Below, in pieces: positions 37,677 through 46,087 of a stretch of DNA of 64,000 nt (position 1 is the first letter of the stretch; every line of letters begins with the position of its first letter). This DNA comes from an uncultured Gammaproteobacteria bacterium (lineage in GTDB: Bacteria > Pseudomonadota > Gammaproteobacteria > JAADHQ01): positions 1 to 64,000 of the forward strand of contig CAMYJD010000022.1 in the NCBI GenBank assembly GCA_947258655.1. The letters run 5' to 3'. Both the position numbers and the translations under genes were made by a program. Below the pieces are notes generated by a model, which made no database searches, was not told where the DNA came from, and saw only the letters and a list, made by a program, of their open reading frames with translations.

Positions 37677-38585
37677 TCAGATCTTATCGATACCGGTTTC
37701 GGAATCTGTCAGTGTCTGGAATGCATCCGGGTGCTGCAGGTTGAATTCACGCGCATGCTGGAGAACGTCAGGGTCGAAGCCGGCGCGACGGATGGACTCG
37801 AGCAGTTCAATGAATGCGGGCTGTTTTTTGATATCGGAGGCACTGGCTACCTGGGGCAGATGGTGGTCGGCGACAATCTTGGCGCCACGCTGTTGTTCGT
37901 CGTGACCGCGCTCATCACTGTAGAAACGTGACAGCACAAATATGCGAGTACCCAGGTAGGCGGCCTCTTCGAGATCGTGGGTAACAAAGAATATGGTCAT
38001 TTTTTCCTGTTCCCACAACTCCAGCAGAAACAACTGCATGTCCTCGCGGGTCTGCGGATCGAGCGCACCGAAAGGCTCATCCATCAACAGGATGCGTGGA
38101 CGCATGATCAATGCCTGGGCTATGGCGGCACGTTGCTGCATACCGCCGGACAGTTCATGCGGATACTTGCCGGCATGCTCCTCGAGCCTGACCCGGGACA
38201 GGTAATGCAGTGCCTGTTGTTCGAACTGCTTGCGTTGGCGGCGGCGCTGCCACCAGTTGTGGCGCAGATTAAAACCCAGCAGGGTATTGTCCAGCACCGT
38301 CAGATTCGGGAACAGCGAGTAACGCTGATAGACAATGCCGCGGCGGGTGTCCGGAAAGTCGGCAGGCTTGCCGTCGATATGGATATGACCCCGGTCCTGG
38401 GCCTCCTGCCCGAGGATAATGCGTAGCAGTGTGGATTTGCCACAGCCACTGGGTCCGACCACGGTACAGAGTTCGCCGCTGGTCACGGACAGATCGATAT
38501 TGTCGAGAATGAGCTTGTTACCGTAGGACTTGTACAGGTCCTCGATATGCAGCAGGTAGTCGTTGGCGCGTTTGGGTGTTTGCAT
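37677..38585 (-). CDS. ABC transporter ATPase, taurine/nitrate/sulfonate type, of the TelA-OmpA operon
   Basis: The 302-residue ATPase has Walker A GPSGCGKST at 44-52, signature LSGGMQQR, Walker B ILLMDEPFGALD and switch His in FVTHDLEEA. The family is SsuB/TauB/NrtD-like. It is longer than usual (about 255), with a C-terminal extension of about 75 residues (from about SRFYSDERGHDEQ on) that contains no motif I know. It is the last gene of the operon, 4 bp after the permease. Confidence 0.9.
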   Translation of the reverse strand: MQTPKRANDYLLHIEDLYKSYGNKLILDNIDLSVTSGELCTVVGPSGCGKSTLLRIILGQEAQDRGHIHIDGKPADFPDTRRGIVYQRYSLFPNLTVLDNTLLGFNLRHNWWQRRRQRKQFEQQALHYLSRVRLEEHAGKYPHELSGGMQQRAAIAQALIMRPRILLMDEPFGALDPQTREDMQLFLLELWEQEKMTIFFVTHDLEEAAYLGTRIFVLSRFYSDERGHDEQQRGAKIVADHHLPQVASASDIKKQPAFIELLESIRRAGFDPDVLQHAREFNLQHPDAFQTLTDSETGIDKI

Positions 38586-38589
38586 CGAT

Positions 38590-39414
38590 TCAGGCCTGGT
38601 ACCAGCGGAACAGGCGGTTATTCAACTGGCGTAGCAACCAGTCGAAACAAAAGCCCAACAACGTGATCCATAATACATAGGGCAGGATAATATCCATGGC
38701 CAGGTAGCGCCGGACCAGAAAAATCCGGTAGCCGAGGCCGTCGGCTGCAGCGATCGCCTCGGCCGCAATCAGGAACAACCAGGCCGCACCGAGACTAAGA
38801 CGAACGGAGTTGATCAGGCGCGGCATGATCTGCGGCAGGATCACCCGATAGACGACATCGAGCTGGCTGGCACCGAGTGTAATGGCCTTCGTGACCTGTT
38901 CCTGAGGTAGTGATTTGACCGCCAGATAGGTATCGCGTGCGATCAGTGGGAATACACCGATAAAGATCAATGTGATTTTGGCGGCCTCGTCAATGCCGAC
39001 GACAATAAACAGAATCGGTAAAATCGCCAGCGGCGGAATCATCGAGAAAAAGGTAAGAAAGGAATAAAAAACGGCATTGAAGCCCGGGAACAGTCCCAGG
39101 TTCAGACCCAGTAACAGGCCGGCAATGGCGGCGAGAATAATACCACTGAACAGGCGCTTCAGGCTGGCCGCGGTATCACTCCAGAGCATGTATTCACCGG
39201 TGCGTTTGTTTGCGCTAAAGGCCAGTTTGTGCACCGATTGGCTTAGTGCGGTCGGTGTCGGCAGTAGTTTGTCACGCGGGTTTTCAGCGTGACGTATATG
39301 TGCCGCGGTGACATAGATCACGGCCACGAGAATAAACGGCACAGCCGCCAGCAGCCATTTCAGATACTTGCCGGGACGGGCATGCAGGCCCAGCAATAAC
39401 GGAGGCTTTCTCAT
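38590..39414 (-). CDS. ABC transporter permease, taurine/nitrate type, of the TelA-OmpA operon
   Basis: The 274-residue BPD_transp_1 permease has about six membrane segments and the EAA-type loop AITLGASQLDVVYRVILPQI. It has a periplasmic stretch of about 55 residues after TM1. It should pair with the ATPase encoded next and with one or both substrate-binding/OmpA fusions upstream. It is 12 bp after telA. Confidence 0.9.
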   Translation of the reverse strand: MRKPPLLLGLHARPGKYLKWLLAAVPFILVAVIYVTAAHIRHAENPRDKLLPTPTALSQSVHKLAFSANKRTGEYMLWSDTAASLKRLFSGIILAAIAGLLLGLNLGLFPGFNAVFYSFLTFFSMIPPLAILPILFIVVGIDEAAKITLIFIGVFPLIARDTYLAVKSLPQEQVTKAITLGASQLDVVYRVILPQIMPRLINSVRLSLGAAWLFLIAAEAIAAADGLGYRIFLVRRYLAMDIILPYVLWITLLGFCFDWLLRQLNNRLFRWYQA

Positions 39415-39426
39415 CGCTGAACGCGC

Positions 39427-40647
39427 TCAGGATTGCTCATCGCTGAAGTCAAACGGACTGCTCATTTCATTGCCCTTTTCCAGGTCCTGCACGACACTCT
39501 CCTGTTCTTTAGAGATATCATCCAGTTCAATAATCGTTTGCGCCATCTTCGGCAGGGCCTGCTGGCGGAAGCTGGCTATGTCGTCCAGCGCCGCGCGGAT
39601 ATCGACGAAGGCCTGTTTCAGCACCGTCATGTCCAGTTGTGTCGACGAGGCCTGTTTATGGATCTCGGCGCCCTGGGTTTTTAGACGTTCGGCAGTGCCC
39701 GAAATCAGCTTGTTGGTTGCATCATTGACCGAGTTGATCTTGTCGAGGACGATTTTCTGGTCAGCCAGTGCAATTGCCAGCGTCGCACCGACCTTCAGCG
39801 CACTCATTGTCACATTCAGGGTGCGGTTGACACCACGTATCAGCTCCTTGTTGTTACGAATGATCAGTTCGATGGCGATGATGCCCTGTTGATTGACGAC
39901 CAGTTGCTGTTGCAGATCCATGATGCGCTGGCGCAACGGGAACAGGATCTCTTCCTGTAGGAATTTCATTTTTGCATCGTCGCTGCTGATTTCGCGTTCC
40001 ATACGCGTCGCCAGTTTTTGATCGATCAGTTGCGCCAGTTGTATGGTTTGCTCGAGCCTGTGGGTCAACTCGCGCATGCGTTTCTGGTCATCGGCCAGGG
40101 TCGTGTTGTCCCGTTCCAGCTGACCCTTGCCCTGTTTCAGTGAGTTGGATATGGCTTCGATAATGGTGCTGGTTTTTTCAAACTGCGAGAAGTAACGTTT
40201 GATCGGCGTGCCGACAAAAGGCAGGCGACCGAGCAGGCGGCTGAACCAGCCGGGTTCGAAGTCAAAATTGGCCGGATCCGTTTCCTCGACATGCATCTTC
40301 AGGTCTACCAGTGCATTGGCGACACTGCCACCATCTTCGGAACGTTTGGCCAGTTTGCCAATCGGTGCATTCAGCATCGTGTTGAGTTTGGCGGAATCGA
40401 CCTGAACCTTCAGGCCGAGGTGCTCGATGGCGCTTTTACTGGTTGCGGACTTGTCGAGGTCACTGGCATCCAGGGCAAACAATTGCTCGGTGACAGAATC
40501 GGCGCGTTCCATAATCGCATGATCAACGGTTTGTTCATTGACGCTAATTTCACCACTCAGGTCAAGGTCTTTCCTGATCGTGTCGACATCGACCTTATGC
40601 AGGGGTTCCGATTCTTGTGCCTCAGTGTCAGCATGTTGCATTGCCAT
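39427..40647 (-). CDS. telA: TelA-family (toxic anion resistance) protein
   Basis: The 406-residue, mostly helical protein matches the TelA family: GWFSRLLGRLPFVGTPIKRY near the middle, long helical repeats, and the SALKVGATLAIALADQKIVL block. There is no signal peptide, so it is cytosolic or membrane-associated. TelA homologues are linked to tellurite and other envelope stress resistance but the mechanism is unknown. Its place between a coiled-coil membrane protein and an ABC permease suggests it connects the envelope proteins to the transporter. Confidence 0.88.
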   Translation of the reverse strand: MAMQHADTEAQESEPLHKVDVDTIRKDLDLSGEISVNEQTVDHAIMERADSVTEQLFALDASDLDKSATSKSAIEHLGLKVQVDSAKLNTMLNAPIGKLAKRSEDGGSVANALVDLKMHVEETDPANFDFEPGWFSRLLGRLPFVGTPIKRYFSQFEKTSTIIEAISNSLKQGKGQLERDNTTLADDQKRMRELTHRLEQTIQLAQLIDQKLATRMEREISSDDAKMKFLQEEILFPLRQRIMDLQQQLVVNQQGIIAIELIIRNNKELIRGVNRTLNVTMSALKVGATLAIALADQKIVLDKINSVNDATNKLISGTAERLKTQGAEIHKQASSTQLDMTVLKQAFVDIRAALDDIASFRQQALPKMAQTIIELDDISKEQESVVQDLEKGNEMSSPFDFSDEQS

Positions 40648-40669
40648 AATGTGTCTCCTGTGCTGTGTT

Positions 40670-41482
40670 CTAGTATTTGCGCGCGCGTGATGCCAGGTGT
40701 TGTAATTCGTTGATGGCGCTTTCCAGATTTATAGTGGCCTGTTGCTCGACACCCTCTGCCTGTGATAGTGCATGCATGGTCAGGTCCATTTGTGTCATGG
40801 CTTCCTCATTATCGATCAGCAATGATTTTATCTTACTGTTTTGATCATTGTACAGGTCCAGACGCGATTGCAGCGTGGAAATCTCACGTTGCGCCTCGGA
40901 ATTTGTGCGCTGCGCCTGCAGTGTGTCCAGGCGTTTGCGGATAAAGTCGATATCGATGGCCTGATTGCTTTTCAGTAAATGGGCCATTTTCTGCAGGTTA
41001 TCTATGGTGCCGAGAAAGACCTGCTCGAGGACGCCATTAAAGCGCGCGTGGATCAGCTCGCCACTATTAAACTTGTGGTCGACAAGATGATGAAAGGTCT
41101 GGTATTTTTCCTCCAGTCTTTGCAGTTGGCGATAGGCGTCGCTGGCACCGAGTTTTTGCAGTGATTCCCTGACCGCGCTGATTTTCGCTTTCTGCTGGCG
41201 GCTGATATCTTCGAGCAGGCGATTAACATACTGGTTCGACAGATAGTCGTTACGTAACCAGTACTGGTTAATCCACGACAGCCCGGCGATGCCGGCACCA
41301 CCGATCAACATTCCCAGCAACAGCATTGAACCGCCCAACAGGCCGACACCCAGTAGACCGATGATGCCGAGTGCCGCTGGATAGACCACGCTGGGATGCT
41401 CAACGGACGAGCGCAGCACGGCTTTTTTGACCGCCGGGCGTGAGAAGTCATAGCGTTTTTTTTCTTTTTGTTCGAATTCCAT
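40670..41482 (-). CDS. Membrane-anchored coiled-coil protein, TelA partner (XpaC-like position)
   Basis: The 270-residue protein has two close hydrophobic segments (about residues 33-68; GIIGLLGVGLLGGSMLLLGM and on) followed by a long helical, likely coiled-coil domain (ISRQQKAKISAVRESLQK, LQAQRTNSEAQREISTLQ). In many genomes telA is preceded by an XpaC-type protein with such a layout; membership here is inferred from position and shape. It is 22 bp before telA and 37 bp after the second SBP-OmpA gene. Confidence 0.7.
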   Translation of the reverse strand: MEFEQKEKKRYDFSRPAVKKAVLRSSVEHPSVVYPAALGIIGLLGVGLLGGSMLLLGMLIGGAGIAGLSWINQYWLRNDYLSNQYVNRLLEDISRQQKAKISAVRESLQKLGASDAYRQLQRLEEKYQTFHHLVDHKFNSGELIHARFNGVLEQVFLGTIDNLQKMAHLLKSNQAIDIDFIRKRLDTLQAQRTNSEAQREISTLQSRLDLYNDQNSKIKSLLIDNEEAMTQMDLTMHALSQAEGVEQQATINLESAINELQHLASRARKY

Positions 41483-41519
41483 GCCTATAGGATACCTGTC
41501 ACATTCACATGCTGTATAC

Positions 41520-43082
41520 CTAGATGTTCTCGGTGACCAGGTAGAGTTCGACGCGCGGCAAGCGGTACTGGTAGGCGCGCAGGCTTTCGCCCTGTTTACG
41601 TGCTAACGGTTGGCGGGCGCCATAACCGATAAAATGCAGGCGGTTCGGGTCGATGGCATGCGCATCCTGCAGGTAAGCAGCAACCGCGGCTGCGCGTTGG
41701 CGTGACAGACCAAGATTGGCAGCTGTATCACCGCGGGTGCCGGTATGGCCCTTTACGATGACGCGATAATTGGGGTAGTGCTTGAGTTGTCTGACCGCAT
41801 TATCCAGCTGGCTGTGGCCTTCATCGGTCAGTTCGCTACTGCCGCTCATGAATATGATCGGGCGTATCTTTAATGTGCCCACTTCGCGCAAGCGACTCCA
41901 TTGCCCGGCATCTAGGGGCGCGAATTGCTTTGGCTTGTTGCTGGATTTTGGTTGTGTACGGTTGGCGGAAAAATTTGTGTTTTCGACGCTCTGCTGGTAA
42001 AGGCGTGCAACGAAGGTGTTGTTGGTTAGGCGATAGGGATCGTCATTGGGTAATATATTTTTTCTGACCGCAGCGGTTTGGGTGAGGATATCGAGTGTGG
42101 ATTCGATCGATGCAATCAGCTCATCCCTGTTGGTGGAAAGGTTGCCGGCAACGCCAAACCAGTCAATAGCATTGTCGTTCAGGCTCATCCACGCAACCCC
42201 TTTGAGCATGGTCCTGATTTTCGTAGGTGCCAGGTCGATATCTGCGGCAGCATCACTGATCAGTCTGTCAGGATTATCGCGGTAGAACTTCAGGCTGCGG
42301 AAATACTGGCGCAGCAGGATTTCGCTAATGTCCGCGTGTGTGACCGAGTATTGGCGGTTGACCAGTAATATATCGACTATTAGTTTGTTGGTGTCCTCGG
42401 TGCCGATGAGTTTTATGATGTCCTTGTTTTCCAGGGCGCGGGTAACATCCGGCTCCCACAACACGGCGGCATCCGCCTTGCCCTGCAGCAGTGCCTGTAA
42501 GGCCTGTTGCGAACCGTTACTGCTAATGCGCCAGTCCTTGTCATCCAATAGCGATTGTATGTCGAAGTGCACGGCGATACTGCGTAACAGGTGCTCACTT
42601 GGCGAATCCGGTGTCAATGCGATGTTGAATTTTTCTACCTGTTTGATTGCATCGAGACTGGAAAGCCTGTCCTTCCATGCGACGATCGCATCACCGCCCT
42701 TCGACTCATCGATAACTGAGATGACAGTGGCGGGAAAATCATGTGTATAGCCATTCAGTAAAAAGGAATCAATCGTGGCCACAGCAAAATCCAGTGAGCC
42801 CTTTTTCAGTTTTTGCATACGTCCGTCATAATCGGCCTGGTCATCGATACATTGCAGGATATAGCCGCTATGGCGCATGCGTTTCTTCAGGTCTTTCGAG
42901 CATAGCGGGTAGTAGCCAATCCAGTTGTCCACACCAATACGGATCGTGGCCTTGATATTTCTCGAGTCGGAACTGTTCTTTTGTGCAGAATCCATCAATG
43001 CAGGTGCGTACAGTCGGTAGGCCAGTATGGTGGCGAAACCCAGTATGATCAGCACGATGGCGATTTTACTGTGTTTTTTCAT
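41520..43082 (-). CDS. Substrate-binding protein fused to an OmpA-type domain (second copy)
   Basis: The 520-residue protein has an N-terminal membrane anchor (MKKHSKIAIVLIILGFATIL), a periplasmic binding-protein fold of the SsuA/TauA/NMT1 type (RIGVDNWIGYYPL, AAVLWEPDVTRAL), and a C-terminal OmpA-like domain at about 395-520. In the peptidoglycan site the usual GHTD Asp is Gly (GHTGTRGD at 445-452), while the LSRQRA arginine is kept. The track start at 43202 adds 40 residues that overlap the VWA gene; 43082 is preferred. It should be periplasmic, tethered to the inner membrane. Confidence 0.85.
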   Translation of the reverse strand: MKKHSKIAIVLIILGFATILAYRLYAPALMDSAQKNSSDSRNIKATIRIGVDNWIGYYPLCSKDLKKRMRHSGYILQCIDDQADYDGRMQKLKKGSLDFAVATIDSFLLNGYTHDFPATVISVIDESKGGDAIVAWKDRLSSLDAIKQVEKFNIALTPDSPSEHLLRSIAVHFDIQSLLDDKDWRISSNGSQQALQALLQGKADAAVLWEPDVTRALENKDIIKLIGTEDTNKLIVDILLVNRQYSVTHADISEILLRQYFRSLKFYRDNPDRLISDAAADIDLAPTKIRTMLKGVAWMSLNDNAIDWFGVAGNLSTNRDELIASIESTLDILTQTAAVRKNILPNDDPYRLTNNTFVARLYQQSVENTNFSANRTQPKSSNKPKQFAPLDAGQWSRLREVGTLKIRPIIFMSGSSELTDEGHSQLDNAVRQLKHYPNYRVIVKGHTGTRGDTAANLGLSRQRAAAVAAYLQDAHAIDPNRLHFIGYGARQPLARKQGESLRAYQYRLPRVELYLVTENI

Positions 43083-43152
43083 GGCGTCCGGCCTATTGTC
43101 TGCGCGTGTTGTAACAATTTTGTGTTCATAAATACATCTATGCCGGGCCGGG

Positions 43153-43953
43153 CTAGAATTCCTGTGCGGTAAAATCGGGGGACTCGGCCAGTACATCATC
43201 AAGGCCCCGCTGTAATGATTGCACGTCGGTGGCCGACTGATAGAGGATCTTGCCGGGCTGGTTCAGCGAGTGTTTGTCGCTGATACAAAAACCGATGGTG
43301 TGAATGATGATGGGTGTTTCGGCCAGCATCTTGTCGACGATACGGCGCGGTTTTTCATCGGGATCGGCAAAACCGTCGGTGACAATGACGAGATGATATT
43401 CGCCATAGCCTAGCTGACTGCGGGCCTGGCGGGTGATGCTGTCGAAAGCCTTCGTGATCGATGTCAGTAAGGGTGTGCTGCGATTGGCATAGACACGATT
43501 GACCTGTTCGGTGAACTGTTCACGGTTGCGGATTGCCAGAGGCGTGCGTTCACTGATGCCGTTATTGTCAAACGTGAGCATTCCCAGGTTGGCGTTGGGC
43601 GGGACATTGGCGGAAAAAGCAATCAGGGCTTTTTTGGCCGCAGTGATCTTGTTCATGTTACCCGAACAGCCCTTTTCCGACATGCTGCCGGAGCCGTCGA
43701 AGACCACATAGTAGTTCTTGCGCAGCAGATCATCGGATAATGCGGTTTGCTTGTGTTTATCGCCGAGATAGGGCCAGGGTGAGACTGTCTGTTTCGACTG
43801 CTCAGGCGCTGGTGGTGTTACCGTATCCGTCGTTGCTGGCCGATTGGCAGGCGCGGGAGTTGGCGGCGGCGAAAACAGGTTGAAAAACTCGGGAATATAG
43901 GTGTATGCAAGCAGTATCACAATGACCCATGGCAATAGTTTTTTCAGTTTCAT
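43153..43953 (-). CDS. Membrane-anchored VWA-domain protein
   Basis: The 266-residue protein has one N-terminal membrane segment (about 6-22), a Pro/Thr-rich linker (PPPTPAPANRPATT), and a periplasmic VWA domain. The MIDAS is complete: DGSGSM at 86-91, a Thr loop (STPLLTSI) and TDGFADP. VWA domains hold a metal ion and mediate protein-protein contact. AAGGAA precedes the ATG. It lies 17 bp after the first SBP-OmpA gene and is likely a structural or switch component. Confidence 0.88.
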   Translation of the reverse strand: MKLKKLLPWVIVILLAYTYIPEFFNLFSPPPTPAPANRPATTDTVTPPAPEQSKQTVSPWPYLGDKHKQTALSDDLLRKNYYVVFDGSGSMSEKGCSGNMNKITAAKKALIAFSANVPPNANLGMLTFDNNGISERTPLAIRNREQFTEQVNRVYANRSTPLLTSITKAFDSITRQARSQLGYGEYHLVIVTDGFADPDEKPRRIVDKMLAETPIIIHTIGFCISDKHSLNQPGKILYQSATDVQSLQRGLDDVLAESPDFTAQEF

Positions 43954-43970
43954 CAGATTCCTTCCCTGGA

Positions 43971-45686
43971 CTAGAGTGGCTGGAAGACGTCGGATTCCGC
44001 TTCCAGCTGGATGATCCGGAACTTGACGCGCATGTTGTCACGCCATTGTTTTTCATTTTTCGGGGCGCAGGGATCGTTACCGCATATACCGCTCTTGGGA
44101 TTGTCGATGCCGTGTCCGACAATCGCGAATTGTGACGGGTCCAAGCTTATGTTTCTGCTACGGGCAAAGTCAATAATGCTGTTACGCACCGCAGTCGCGC
44201 GGGTCAGGCTCAGGTTCCTGGCCGATTGCTGGATGCGGCGCAAAATGATATTACTGGATCCGGCCTTTTTCTTTTTCAGATAACCGAGAGGATCGCTATG
44301 CCCCTCTACCGTTATCACGGCGCCACCATAAGTGGAAGCCAGTTCGATGACACTTTCAAAAGACTGGCTGTACAGGTCAGCAGAAAAAACTTTCTGGTTG
44401 GGCTTGAAAAACACTTCAAAAGCAAAGATCTCGCCTTCCTCCAATGTGCCCTGTTGCTGTTTCCTGGCAATCGTGCTGGCCAGTTTGCGTTCGTCAAAGC
44501 GGGTACGGGTATCGGCGTCAGTCGTCAGCCCGGTGCTGATCTGGCCATAATTCCAGTTGGCATGGTTGAATTTGGCAACGGCCTTTATCAGCCCCAGGCT
44601 GTTGAATGCAGCAGAGGTCTCGGCGACGCGCTTGGTGAAGCGTCGGGGATTATTGCTGTCAGTAAAGAAACGCTTGTTATCGGCAACGTTCATATGCATC
44701 GCATCATGATAGAGGGCCTCGGCATCACTACTGGCCTGTTCACTGTCGAGCAGTGCCCCGGCGGCGCTGCGCATGAAACTACTATACTCGGCACGGCGCT
44801 TGTTTCGTTGCCGGACCAGTTCATCGACCTCCTGTTGAGCCAGCATCAGTCCGCGCACAAAAGCGCTGACATCCTTGCGATGGGACTTGAAGTAATCGGA
44901 GCGCACGGCATAAACATCGGCAATGATACGATTGGCGGTTTTTGTCGACATCAGGATGCGCGCGCCGGCAACCGAGTCTTCCGCGCCGGTACCCATGGTT
45001 CCGCCCGAGGTCAGTGCCAGTGCATCCGGTGTAATGACCATTGCCGCATCGACATCCTTTTCATAAAACGCGGACATCGGCGTGTTATCGGTGCCGGTCA
45101 AATCTGGCAGCCAGCGTATGCTGACATCCCTTGGCGACAGGCCGGCGTCACTGAGGACCTTGGTTAGATAATCGACATGTGGACCATAGGCCTGTAACGC
45201 AATGACCTTGCCCTTGAGATCGGCAGGCTTGCGGATGCCCTTTTTGACGACCATCGCATCACCGCCTGCAGATTCGCTGAGCTGGTAGATCAGCACGGGT
45301 TTTATACGCGGGTCCTTGCCAAGCAAATCCGCTGCCATCGTCAGCATGCCCAGTGTGCCGCGCAAATAAGGGCTTTTACCGCTGATGTAATTTTGTAATT
45401 GACTGGTAAAACTGTCTTCCCGGACCAGGCGCAAACTCAATCCCAGTCCGGCGAAAATGCTGTCCTTGCGGGTGCGGGTACTATTACCATTCGCATACAG
45501 CGTGCGTGCATCTGCACCCCAGGTGATCATTGGTACCTGTGTGGTACCGCTGCGAACCTGTCCTACCGGTGTATGCACGGTGGTTTGCAGTGGTTTTGAA
45601 TCGATATACTGTGGTTTGGCCAGTAGCGGGCTTGTCATCACAATCAGCATGGTGCTGATTAATAATTTTACATACGCTGAATCCAT
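43971..45686 (-). CDS. Substrate-binding protein fused to an OmpA peptidoglycan-binding domain (first copy)
   Basis: The 571-residue product has a cleavable signal peptide (to about SPLLAKP) and a periplasmic binding-protein domain with YQLSESAGGDAMVVKKGIRK and PADLKGKVIALQAYGPHVDY. Its OmpA domain is at about 425-565. The peptidoglycan-contacting Asp is intact (GHSD at 462-465), and so is the LSLTRA arginine. ATG 45686 has GGAG 6 bp upstream, so it is chosen over 45740. It is the first gene of the seven-gene operon. The ligand is unknown; NCBI-style names such as 'phosphate ABC transporter substrate-binding/OmpA' are not evidence of phosphate. Confidence 0.87.
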   Translation of the reverse strand: MDSAYVKLLISTMLIVMTSPLLAKPQYIDSKPLQTTVHTPVGQVRSGTTQVPMITWGADARTLYANGNSTRTRKDSIFAGLGLSLRLVREDSFTSQLQNYISGKSPYLRGTLGMLTMAADLLGKDPRIKPVLIYQLSESAGGDAMVVKKGIRKPADLKGKVIALQAYGPHVDYLTKVLSDAGLSPRDVSIRWLPDLTGTDNTPMSAFYEKDVDAAMVITPDALALTSGGTMGTGAEDSVAGARILMSTKTANRIIADVYAVRSDYFKSHRKDVSAFVRGLMLAQQEVDELVRQRNKRRAEYSSFMRSAAGALLDSEQASSDAEALYHDAMHMNVADNKRFFTDSNNPRRFTKRVAETSAAFNSLGLIKAVAKFNHANWNYGQISTGLTTDADTRTRFDERKLASTIARKQQQGTLEEGEIFAFEVFFKPNQKVFSADLYSQSFESVIELASTYGGAVITVEGHSDPLGYLKKKKAGSSNIILRRIQQSARNLSLTRATAVRNSIIDFARSRNISLDPSQFAIVGHGIDNPKSGICGNDPCAPKNEKQWRDNMRVKFRIIQLEAESDVFQPL

Positions 45687-46087
45687 TTCCGTCTCCATCG
45701 TGACTGCGATTATTGATTTCCATCCACGGCTCAATATCATATCAGATCTGTGTTTACCCGTCTTGGCCTTAAGTGGTTGTTAATTCGATAAAATACAGAG
45801 GATGCAGCACTGTGTCCAGGCATATATTGATATTGTCATGTACCATTAGGCAGGTATGTTGTCGGCTATATAAGTATTCATATCAAAGGCTTGTATATCA
45901 GCGTCTATGCAGATAGCGTAGTGAGATTGTAAACAAATGTTTAATTTAGTTGAGGATTATTTACTATAGAGTATGCTAATATAGGTATAGTGGAAGAATA
46001 ATGATGTATGAGGTTGTTAACTTCGTATTTTTACATTTACGGGTGCTGCAGGGAAAGTAACATCATGAATCCTGGTTGCTATGTGCT
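45687..46087. other. AT-rich intergenic region between divergent units
   Basis: This stretch of about 400 bp must hold the promoters of both the minus-strand seven-gene operon and the GGDEF-EAL gene. It has AT-rich TATAGAGTATGCTAATATAG sequence near 45970 but no hexamer pair I would call. No ORF, hairpin terminator or riboswitch is seen. Confidence 0.5.

Noticed and set aside
44226-45167. 313-residue plus-strand ORF inside the first SBP-OmpA gene
   Set aside because: It is antisense to a gene with clear signal peptide, binding-protein and OmpA domains.
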